In this document: positions 20,222-26,332 of the stretch, one piece after another | Layout: the number at the start of each line of letters is the position of its first letter | How positions within the stretch are numbered: position 1 is the stretch's first letter | IMG/VR virus record: IMGVR_UViG_3300037258_000528 | Location: 1 to 26,332 of that record | Source: a virus | Reading direction: 5' to 3' (one strand) | DNA length: 26,332 bases | Program-made: the position numbers and the translations under genes | Notes under the pieces: model-generated | What the model was told of the DNA's origin: nothing | Seen by the model: the letters and a program-made list of their open reading frames with translations, nothing else | The model's database searches: none

Positions 20222-20491
20222 AAACCCCACCAAAATTGCGCACGCCGACGCAAAATCGTTGTACTCCATGCGGTCGACGCTCGACGGCGGGATGCCACAC
20301 ATCAAACTGATCAGTAAGGCGCAATTGCCGAAATCCGGCGCGCTTGATCCCAGGCCGCCGACAAAGGGCGCGCCAGCCCGGCGCAGCTCGCTTACGAGCG
20401 GCGGGCGCAATTTAAGCTCGCTGAGGGTTTCGCCGTGCGCCGGGATCGGCGTCGACAGTTTCAACGTGAAGACATTGTCATCATCGGCCAT
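20120..20491 (-). CDS. Tail assembly chaperone, Mu gp41-like
   Basis: 123 residues from ATG 20491. VFTLKLSTPIPAHGETLSELKLRPPLVSELRRAG and a central CGIPPSSVDRMEYNDF-ACAILVGF segment match the Mu gp41 type tail assembly chaperones that bind the tape measure protein while the tube polymerises. It lies between the tube and tape measure genes, the standard position. The last 40 residues overlap the -1 frame extension, so the short form and a longer form of roughly 149 residues are both expected. Confidence 0.85.
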   Translation of the reverse strand: MADDDNVFTLKLSTPIPAHGETLSELKLRPPLVSELRRAGAPFVGGLGSSAPDFGNCALLISLMCGIPPSSVDRMEYNDFASACAILVGFSMGATAKSLSEIRASLLTSVSTSRGSGNLTPTE

Positions 20492-20532
20492 GCCTGCGGG
20501 CTCCGCTGAAATGGTTGAGGAAAGACGGGCGG

Positions 20533-20898
20533 TTACTGCAGCTCGTAGCAGGCGACGCCGCCGATCTTGAACGTGATCTCGCCCTTGACCGTGTCGAGCT
20601 TGGTTTCGCCCCACTGCGCCGCCTGCTGCAACGTGTAGGTCTTGCCGTTGATCAGTTCGGCGGTGACGGTGACGCCCTGCGCGGCGTTCAGCGCCTGCAA
20701 CGACAGCCCGTCGCTGTCCGACACCTTCAGCTGCATGTAGGGCGTCACCGCCTTCTGGGTGAACACCTGGGTGCCGTCCTGGTTGGCCAGCCACTCGTTT
20801 TCGGTCACGTTGGGCTGGATCTCGAGTTCGCCGCGCAGCTCGTACTGCAACCCGTTGATCTTGAAGAACGCGATGCCGGCGATCGGGCCGATTGCCAT
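20533..20898 (-). CDS. M: Tail tube protein, Mu gpM-like
   Basis: 121 residues (Mu gpM is 118). GIAFFKINGLQYELRGELEIQPNVTENEWLANQDGTQVFTQKAVTPYMQLKVSD and the C-terminal KGEITFKIGGVACYEL follow the tail tube family of Mu-like phages. It polymerises into hexameric rings forming the inner tube through which DNA passes. It is next to the sheath gene, 19 nt downstream. Confidence 0.93.
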   Translation of the reverse strand: MAIGPIAGIAFFKINGLQYELRGELEIQPNVTENEWLANQDGTQVFTQKAVTPYMQLKVSDSDGLSLQALNAAQGVTVTAELINGKTYTLQQAAQWGETKLDTVKGEITFKIGGVACYELQ

Positions 20899-20917
20899 GG
20901 CTCAAGCTCCCTTTGCG

Positions 20918-22489
20918 TCAGGCCGCGCCGGCCGGGTTGTCGGTCAGGCGGAACTGGTTCAATACCGCGATCATCCGCAGCCCGCCGATCAGGACCGGGT
21001 CGTCGAGGATGTCGAGGCGGTTGGGGTTCGCCCCGTTGATCTGGCATTGCAGCCCGGCGGCATAGGTCGTCGGGTCCTGCATGATCGTCACCAAATCGCC
21101 GCCCGGGCACATCCGGGCATATTCGGCGACCAGTTCGGCCTTCATGACCTTCGGCGTGACGATCGACGGCGTGTCAGTGCCGAGGTTGCCCATCTGGCCG
21201 AAACTCGTGCCGTCCTGCGCCAGCTTGGCGCGGGGAAATTTCTGCGTCAGGTTGGCCTTCTGGTCGCGCACGTAGAACATCAGGATGAACAGCGTCTCGG
21301 CGTCGAGATAGGAGGCGTCGGGCTGGCTCCAGCTGTTCAGCTGATAGGTCGTGACGGTGCGCAGGATCTCCATCGTGCCGCCGGGCGACGGCTGCATCAA
21401 CGCGATGCCGGTCGACAACAATGCCTGCAAGGTCGCAAAGCCGAAGCGGCTGCCGGCCGGTGCCGGCAGGATGTTGGGGCACAGCAGCGTCTGCGACGGC
21501 CGCGCCGGATCGGCCTTCGCGGCCTGCGCGAAGGCGCCCATGTAGCCGGCGGCGATCTCGAACGGCGTGTTCGGCACGCCGGCCTCGTAGCCGATCACGG
21601 TCATGTGCGGGTCGTTGCGGGTCGCCCCGAAGGTCAAGAGGTCGCTGCCCGAGAAGCCGGACGAGCGGTAGGCGGTCCAGACATGCCCGAACAGCTGCTG
21701 CGAATAGGACCAGCGGCCCGAGGCAAAGCTCATCAGAGCCTGCATCGCGTTGAGCTGGGTCGCGCCGGTGTAGCCGGCGAGCGCGATGAAATCGTAGCTG
21801 GTCGTGCCGAGCGCCGCCGCGACGCCGCTGAACGACGGGTCGGTCGCGCCGCCCACCATCGCGGTGACCGTGACCGTGACCCCGGCCGGCGTCGCCTCGC
21901 CGCCCGCGCTGCCGAAATAATTGAGGCCGAGCGGGATAGCGTTGCCGACCGCGCCGCCGTTGAGCGCGATGATGTTGACCTGGTAGGCGTTTGTGCCATC
22001 GACCGCGGCGGTGACCGGCAATGCCATGCCGTTCGCGTCGCGGTAGGCGATGATGGCGGCGGCGACGGCGGTCGCGATCGCTGTCGCGGCGGTGCCGGAT
22101 GCGACGCCGACCGCGACCTCGCGGCCGGCGACCATCAGGTAGAGCGTGCCGGCGGCGGTCGCCGGGCCGACGAACGAAAAATTGCCCTCGGCCTGCGTCG
22201 CGCTGCCGTCATCGGCCAGCGGCAAGGCGTAGAGGATGCCCTCGAGATCGCCCTGGTAGTACGCCGCCGCCATCAACGCGAGGTGCGAGCCGGCGCCGAA
22301 CTGGTTGGCCGCCCACGCGGCGCTCGGCACATAAACCGGCTGGACCGGCTGGGCGTTGACCGTCTGGCCGATCAGCAGCGAATTCTGCAGGCCGCCGCCG
22401 GCGACCCCGGAATTCGAGCTGTCGAACTCGACGAAATAGAACGGGACCTTGTTGTTCGCCGGGATCTGGGTGAACGGGATGTCCGACAT
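20918..22489 (-). CDS. L: Contractile tail sheath protein, Mu gpL-like
   Basis: 523 residues, a little longer than Mu gpL. MSDIPFTQIPANNKVPFYFVEFDSS, a QNSLLIGQT strand, AAWAANQFGAGSHLALMAAAYY near 56-77, YDFIALAGYT and the long C-terminal part with AKLAQDG-SFGQMGNLGTDTPSIVTPKVMKAELVAEYARMCPGGD and ANPNRLDILDDPVLIGGLRMIAVLNQFRL are clear sheath-family landmarks. The sheath contracts to drive the tube through the envelope, so the particle has myovirus morphology. It precedes the tube gene as in Mu. Confidence 0.95.
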   Translation of the reverse strand: MSDIPFTQIPANNKVPFYFVEFDSSNSGVAGGGLQNSLLIGQTVNAQPVQPVYVPSAAWAANQFGAGSHLALMAAAYYQGDLEGILYALPLADDGSATQAEGNFSFVGPATAAGTLYLMVAGREVAVGVASGTAATAIATAVAAAIIAYRDANGMALPVTAAVDGTNAYQVNIIALNGGAVGNAIPLGLNYFGSAGGEATPAGVTVTVTAMVGGATDPSFSGVAAALGTTSYDFIALAGYTGATQLNAMQALMSFASGRWSYSQQLFGHVWTAYRSSGFSGSDLLTFGATRNDPHMTVIGYEAGVPNTPFEIAAGYMGAFAQAAKADPARPSQTLLCPNILPAPAGSRFGFATLQALLSTGIALMQPSPGGTMEILRTVTTYQLNSWSQPDASYLDAETLFILMFYVRDQKANLTQKFPRAKLAQDGTSFGQMGNLGTDTPSIVTPKVMKAELVAEYARMCPGGDLVTIMQDPTTYAAGLQCQINGANPNRLDILDDPVLIGGLRMIAVLNQFRLTDNPAGAA

Positions 22490-22533
22490 GCGACATGATC
22501 CTCAAGCTGAATTCGCGAAACGCCGCACCAGCC

Positions 22534-23478
22534 TCAGCGGCCGCTGACCGGGGTCACGTCGAGGATGAACTCGCTGCTGGCCGGGGCGGCGCCGAAGCTG
22601 ACGTAATTCCCGGCCGCCACCTCGACGACGAGCTGAAAGCCGTCGCCGGCGCTGAACGGCACCAGCCCGCCGGCGATCGTGAAGCTGAGGCCGCCCCCAC
22701 TGAACGGCGCGCCGACCGTGCCGCTGCCGGCCGCACTGGCGTCCGGCGCCGTCACGCTGAACGCGGCCGCCGAGGTGAACGCGATGGCGTAGCTGCCGAT
22801 TTGCGCCCCGAGCCCGACCGCGATCGGGCCGACTTCGCCGTTGCCGGCGTTGCCCTCGTTCGGGATCGCGCCGGCCTGCGGGTTGATCAGCCCGACCAGT
22901 TCGCCGAGCGCGTTCGGGATCAGCGGCTCGAAGGTCTCGGTCAATACCAGCTCGAAGGCGAGCGCGGCGTTGCCGGCGATGCGCTGGCCCATATCGTCGA
23001 GCCGGTCGGCGGTCTCGATGCTGCGGATCTCCTCGAGCGCCGCCACGCCGCCGTTGAGCGCCATGACCGCGACGCCGAGTCCCTGGCACACCGCCTTCTT
23101 GACCGCAAAGCTCAGGGCTTCGAGCTGGCCGTCGATCGCGGCGGCGATCTGCATCGCGCTCGGCACCGCCGGCAACGCGGCATTGGCCGCCGGCGTCCGG
23201 GTTTCGACCCGCGCCTCGACGACCAGCGTCAGCACCGTCTTGAACTGCGGCGCCGTCGTGTTCTGCGAGATCGTTTCGGACTTCTCCTCCCAGCCGTAGA
23301 GCAGCAGCTGGTTCGGCAAGGGCGCGCTGCCGGGCGCCGGCGATTGCGACGGCCAGCTCTGCCCGACATAGACCGGCGCGCCGATCAGCGGGGCAAAATC
23401 CGGGTCGGGCGGGTCGAGCGCCGCGGCCGCCGACAACGCCCCGAGCGCCGCCTGGCGTAATAGCGTGCGAGGCGTCAC
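22534..23478 (-). CDS. Tail terminator-like protein fused to a decoration-type beta module
   Basis: 314 residues from GTG 23478, which overlaps the upstream TGA (GTGA). Residues 1-195 look like a gpU-type tail terminator: LLRQAALGALSAAAAL, then LPNQLLLYGWEEKSE near 55-69, VLTLVVEARVE, an AAAIDGQLEALSFAVKKAV helix and DRLDDMGQRIAGNAALAFELVLTETF. From about 207 to 288 there is a separate module (GNAGNGEVGPIAVG...GSYAIAFT...FSVTAPD...GGLSFTIAGGLVPFSAGDGFQLVV) that matches the repeat in the decoration protein at the right edge. The terminator ring caps the tube and joins it to the head. The extra module would be displayed at the neck. Confidence 0.75.
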   Translation of the reverse strand: MTPRTLLRQAALGALSAAAALDPPDPDFAPLIGAPVYVGQSWPSQSPAPGSAPLPNQLLLYGWEEKSETISQNTTAPQFKTVLTLVVEARVETRTPAANAALPAVPSAMQIAAAIDGQLEALSFAVKKAVCQGLGVAVMALNGGVAALEEIRSIETADRLDDMGQRIAGNAALAFELVLTETFEPLIPNALGELVGLINPQAGAIPNEGNAGNGEVGPIAVGLGAQIGSYAIAFTSAAAFSVTAPDASAAGSGTVGAPFSGGGLSFTIAGGLVPFSAGDGFQLVVEVAAGNYVSFGAAPASSEFILDVTPVSGR

Positions 23479-23822
23479 GCCTCGCGCAGCTCCAGCGTCG
23501 CCAGCCCGTCGCCGTCGAGCCGGACATCGGCGACCGTATAGGCGACGCCGCGCACCGTGACCTGGTCGCCCTGCGCCGGCACGATTCCGGCGGGAAACTG
23601 CGACACGCGCAAGTCGAGCTCGGGCTTGCGGCTGGTCATCCCCGGCGCGCCGCCGGCGCCGAGTCGCTCGAACACATCCTGCGTCGGCAGCCGGAACACG
23701 CCGTCGATCGCGAACGCGGCGCCGCCGGCCGGGGTGTACTCCGGCACCGCGAAGCCGCGATTGGCCTCGCCGAACGCCGCGTGCGCCGGCGCGAGCACCA
23801 GCGCGTCGAGATCGAGCGGCAT
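23475..23822 (-). CDS. Head-tail joining protein, lambda FII-like
   Basis: 115 residues. Starts inside the stop of the preceding gene (TGATG). AAFAIDGVFRLPTQDVFE, then LDLRVSQFPAGIVPAQGDQVTVRGVAYTVADVRLDGDGLATLELREA has the pattern of gpFII-type head-tail attachment proteins: a small beta barrel ending with G-dG---L-LR. It stands in the lambda position, between capsid/FI and tail terminator genes. Confidence 0.78.
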   Translation of the reverse strand: MPLDLDALVLAPAHAAFGEANRGFAVPEYTPAGGAAFAIDGVFRLPTQDVFERLGAGGAPGMTSRKPELDLRVSQFPAGIVPAQGDQVTVRGVAYTVADVRLDGDGLATLELREA

Positions 23823-24043
23823 CAGGCCTTGTCGGCCGGGGGCGCTGCCGCGTCAGCGGCCGCAGGCAGCGCCTTCGCCGCCGCCGGCTGCCGGTCGGCC
23901 TCGGTCTCGACGTGGCCGGCGGCGCGCAGCAGCGCGGCATGGTCGCTGCGCAGCGGCACCGGCCCGGCGGCAAAGCCGAACGTGCCGCCAGGCAGGAAGA
24001 TCGTCACCCCCGGCTTCGGGTAGACCACGGTATGCTCGGCCAT
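23822..24043 (-). CDS. Small head protein in the gpFI position
   Basis: 73 residues from ATG 24043, 31 nt after the capsid gene stop. The first 25 residues (HTVVYPKPGVTIFLPGGTFGFA) are beta-like with several glycines; residues 32-47 form a helix and the C-terminus is alanine/proline-rich and probably disordered. No clear family match. Place and size parallel lambda gpFI, which helps DNA packaging, but the sequence does not prove it. Confidence 0.6.
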   Translation of the reverse strand: MAEHTVVYPKPGVTIFLPGGTFGFAAGPVPLRSDHAALLRAAGHVETEADRQPAAAKALPAAADAAAPPADKA

Positions 24044-24074
24044 TGCTCAGCCTCCCCAAACGGCGGCGCTACGC

Positions 24075-25388
24075 TCAGTCGGCGGTCGCATCCATCGTGC
24101 CCGACTGCAATGTGTCGGGCCGGGTGCAGATATGCAGCGGGTAGGTGTCCATCTCGGCCCGCACCCATTCGTTGCGGTCGCGGTCCGGGATGATGCGGAC
24201 GTATTCCGGCTTGCCGAGCGTGTTGATCCACTCGAAGCTGTCGCCCGGCGCCATGATCTTCTCGAAGACGCCCGGGGCAAACCGCGGGGCAAACTTGACT
24301 TTGTTGGCCGGGATCGCGATCGCGCCGCCCCCGGTGTACTGGTTGCCGCCGCCGAGGTTGTAAACGCCGGCGACGGTCTGGTTGGCGTGGACGCTGTTGG
24401 CCAGCGTAAAGCTGGTGCCGGCGACGACCGAGCCGACCGTCGCATTGGCCGGGATGCCGGGGCCGCTGACCTGCAGCCCGACAACCGGCACCGATTTGCC
24501 CAAGATCGTGTAGGACGCCTGGACGCCCGAGCAGGCGATGACGCCGGAACCGCTCGTCGCACTGCCGACCAGCCCGAGCGTGTCATCGGAGCCACGGTAG
24601 TTGACCCAGTCGATGCCGCCCCAGTTGAACACCTCGAACGCGAGGTTCTGGCGCAGCTCGACCGCCTGCATCCAGTTCAGGTAGGTGCCGCGGACTTCGG
24701 GATTGCTGATCAATGCGTCGAAGAACGCATCGCCGCACAACGCGGCGGCGCGGCTGCGCCCCTCGATCCAGGCGCCCTGCGCACCCCGCTTCATGTTGCG
24801 CACGAGCTGGTTGCACAACGGCCGCAGTGCCGCGATGCCGGACGAGATGTATTCTGACTGCAGATTGGCGAAGTTGAAGACGATCTCGGTCGGCTGGGAA
24901 ATCCCGAATTCGTTGAACCAGTTGAACCGCACCTCGCCGTCGCTGTCGAGCAGCAGCCCCTGGATCGCCGCCAGCTTGTGGTATTCCAGCGTATAGAGGA
25001 TGTTGCTGCGCAGTCCGGTCGGACCGACCAGGCGGCGCCCCAGTTCCTTCTGCACCTGCATCAGCTCGGTCTCGCTGCCGAACTCGCGGATCGCCGCGAT
25101 CTCCTCGGCGTAGAGCGTGTCGGCCATGCCGATATGCGGCACGTTGAAGTGCCGCGCCGTGCGCAATTCGGTCGTGCGCTCGGTGCGCGGCGCGCCGCGG
25201 TCGCTGAACGGCAGCACCTGCAGGATGCCCTGGCGCTGCTCGACCATCGCGACCTTGCTGCGGATCGGTTTCGGCTCGAACAGCCCGAGCGAATCAATGC
25301 CCATCGGCAGGTACGGCACCCGCTCGATCGCCGTCGTCAGCTGAATGGTCGTGAACGGGTCCTGGTTGAAGACATCGAGCGATGCCAT
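24075..25388 (-). CDS. Major capsid protein, lambda gpE family, with inserted domain
   Basis: 437 residues from ATG 25388 with AAGGAG about 9 nt upstream; the longer open frame further upstream is shadow. MASLDVFNQDPFTTIQLTTAIERVPYLP, IRSKVAMVEQRQG, TRTxHFxVPH-type RTARHFNVPHIGM and a C-terminus with KFAPRFAPGVFEKIMAPGDSFEWINTLGKPEY...PLHICTRPDTLQ are the hallmarks of the phage capsid E family (HK97 fold). Between NYRGS (residue 267) and AIAIPANKVKFAP (356) there are about 90 extra residues, beta-rich, including VPVVGLQVSGPGIPANATVGSVVAGTSFTLANS, which normal members lack. The insert is likely a surface-exposed Ig-like domain. Confidence 0.92.
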   Translation of the reverse strand: MASLDVFNQDPFTTIQLTTAIERVPYLPMGIDSLGLFEPKPIRSKVAMVEQRQGILQVLPFSDRGAPRTERTTELRTARHFNVPHIGMADTLYAEEIAAIREFGSETELMQVQKELGRRLVGPTGLRSNILYTLEYHKLAAIQGLLLDSDGEVRFNWFNEFGISQPTEIVFNFANLQSEYISSGIAALRPLCNQLVRNMKRGAQGAWIEGRSRAAALCGDAFFDALISNPEVRGTYLNWMQAVELRQNLAFEVFNWGGIDWVNYRGSDDTLGLVGSATSGSGVIACSGVQASYTILGKSVPVVGLQVSGPGIPANATVGSVVAGTSFTLANSVHANQTVAGVYNLGGGNQYTGGGAIAIPANKVKFAPRFAPGVFEKIMAPGDSFEWINTLGKPEYVRIIPDRDRNEWVRAEMDTYPLHICTRPDTLQSGTMDATAD

Positions 25389-25422
25389 GATGCTTGGCTC
25401 CTTTGCAAAGTGAGGGCGCGGC

Positions 25423-26332
25423 TCAGCGCACGATGACGCCGAGCGCCGCCAGCTGGACGTTGACCGCGGCGATCTGCGAGGCCGACGCGCCGTTCGGGTA
25501 GACCAGCTCGGAGCCGTTGACCTGGGCGGCGCGGTCGATGACCGTGACCTTGGTGTTGCCCTGGCTCGCATCGGTCTCGTTGGCGAGGATGCCGGCGGGG
25601 TTCTGCGTGCCGTCGACGGCGCCGAGGTTGAGCGGCGCCCAGTACCCGCTGCCGGCCGACAGCGCGATCGTGAAGCTGTCGCCGACGACAAACTTAGTCG
25701 CGCTGTTGCTCAGCGTGAACGCCAGTTCGTCGCTGTAGGCCGTGCCGGCGATGACGTTCGGCAATGCGACGCCTTTCGGGTCGGTCATGCTGAATTGGCA
25801 GACGCCGTTGTCGGTGACGACGATGTCCCAGGTATCGCCGGCGGTCATCGTGCCGCCGTTGGCCAGCGTGAAGCTCAGGCCGCCATGCGCGAAGGCCGAC
25901 GCGACGTTGCCGGTGCCGACCAAGGCCCCGGTCGGCCCGAACACGTCAAACGCCGCCGTGGCGCCGGTCGCGGTCAGCACCAGCTTGTAGGCGCCGAGCG
26001 CGGCGGCCGAGCCCGGCGTGACGGTGCCGATCGAGCCGGTGCCGACGTTGCCCGCTTCGGGGATGCCGGTCGCCGCCGGCGTGCCGGTCGTCGCCTGGAT
26101 GCAGGCGAGCGTGTAGGTACCGACCGGCGCGCCGGCCAGATTGGTGATCGCGCCGAACGTGCCGGTGCCGGTATTGCTGCCGGCGGTCGCGACAGCGCTG
26201 CCGTCGAGCGTCGCGCCGAGCACGGTGCCGGCCGACAGGATCGGCGCCGGCTCGATGCCGGGCGGCGGCACGCCGGCGGCGAGCGCCGTCAGCGTAAAGC
26301 CGGTGCCGATCGCGATCGGCGAGGTGTTCTGC
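25423..26332 (-). CDS. Head decoration protein, lambda gpD-like, 5' end beyond window
   Basis: The frame is open to the right edge: in front of the GTG at 26271 it continues upstream with ...TSPIAIGTGFTLTALAAGV, so the true start is outside. The last ~70 residues (YWAPLN---VDGTQNPAGILANETDA...KVTVIDRAAQVNGSELVYPNGAS) are the decoration protein D fold. Before it are two related beta modules: numbering from 26271, one runs 34-60 and resumes at about 155-206, and a full second copy sits between at about 71-154. Decoration trimers cap capsid three-fold axes and stabilise the full head. It stands directly before the capsid gene, as in lambda. Confidence 0.85.
   Translation of the reverse strand, partial: QNTSPIAIGTGFTLTALAAGVPPPGIEPAPILSAGTVLGATLDGSAVATAGSNTGTGTFGAITNLAGAPVGTYTLACIQATTGTPAATGIPEAGNVGTGSIGTVTPGSAAALGAYKLVLTATGATAAFDVFGPTGALVGTGNVASAFAHGGLSFTLANGGTMTAGDTWDIVVTDNGVCQFSMTDPKGVALPNVIAGTAYSDELAFTLSNSATKFVVGDSFTIALSAGSGYWAPLNLGAVDGTQNPAGILANETDASQGNTKVTVIDRAAQVNGSELVYPNGASASQIAAVNVQLAALGVIVR

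Noticed and set aside
20117-20324. Independent gene starting at ATG 20324 or 20117 for the GpE-like peptide
   Set aside because: No ribosome site at either ATG, and the segment before residue ~45 is shadow of the chaperone; a frameshift extension fits the conserved arrangement.

Overview
The window is the late structural region of a tailed prophage or phage with a contractile tail, in a very GC-rich genome. The composition, the many alanine/proline/arginine-rich proteins and the abundant GTG/ATGA translational couplings suggest a high-GC alphaproteobacterial host (Rhodospirillales-like is my guess; no host gene fixes it). Nearly all genes are on the minus strand, so the operon reads from the right edge to the left. 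No integrase, terminase, portal or repressor with a DNA-binding domain is in view; these should lie outside the window.

Reading in transcription order: 26332-22534 is the head and head-tail connector: a lambda gpD-like decoration protein (cut by the edge), a lambda gpE-type major capsid protein, a small gpFI-position protein, an FII-like joining protein and a tail terminator. 22489-17994 is a Mu-type tail core: sheath, tube, tail chaperone with a probable -1 frameshift extension, and a tape measure carrying a lysozyme-like domain. So a lambda-type head is joined to a Mu-type contractile tail. 17997-15600 is an island of non-tail genes inside the tail operon: a plus-strand exported 'moron' with its own promoter, about 290 bp of strongly folded non-coding DNA, an S24/LexA-like protein that has lost both catalytic residues, a structured leader, and a ParB-like protein. 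15579-10253 is the baseplate module: DNA circularisation protein N split into two genes, P, gp45 spike, gp46, gp47 and gp48.

10242-5040 is the adhesion region: one glycine-rich tail fibre, then four consecutive genes whose products all begin with an export signal (three Sec, one Tat) although they carry fibre/tailspike-like, glycine-rich and SGNH-esterase modules. This cassette is the strongest candidate for something undescribed. 5043-1 is a lysis and conversion module: small membrane and coiled-coil proteins, several lipoproteins, a zinc-finger protein, a GH25 muramidase with a terminator behind it, a DUF6527-like protein, a transglutaminase-like cysteine peptidase, a lipoprotein phospholipase-D-type nuclease, and an AT-richer partial gene at the left edge.

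A recurring theme is domain traffic between virion proteins: one beta-rich module is nested inside the decoration protein and also fused to the tail terminator; a second Ig-like module is inserted in the major capsid protein and twice in the SGNH esterase. All family assignments were made by reading motifs and gene order, without database searches.
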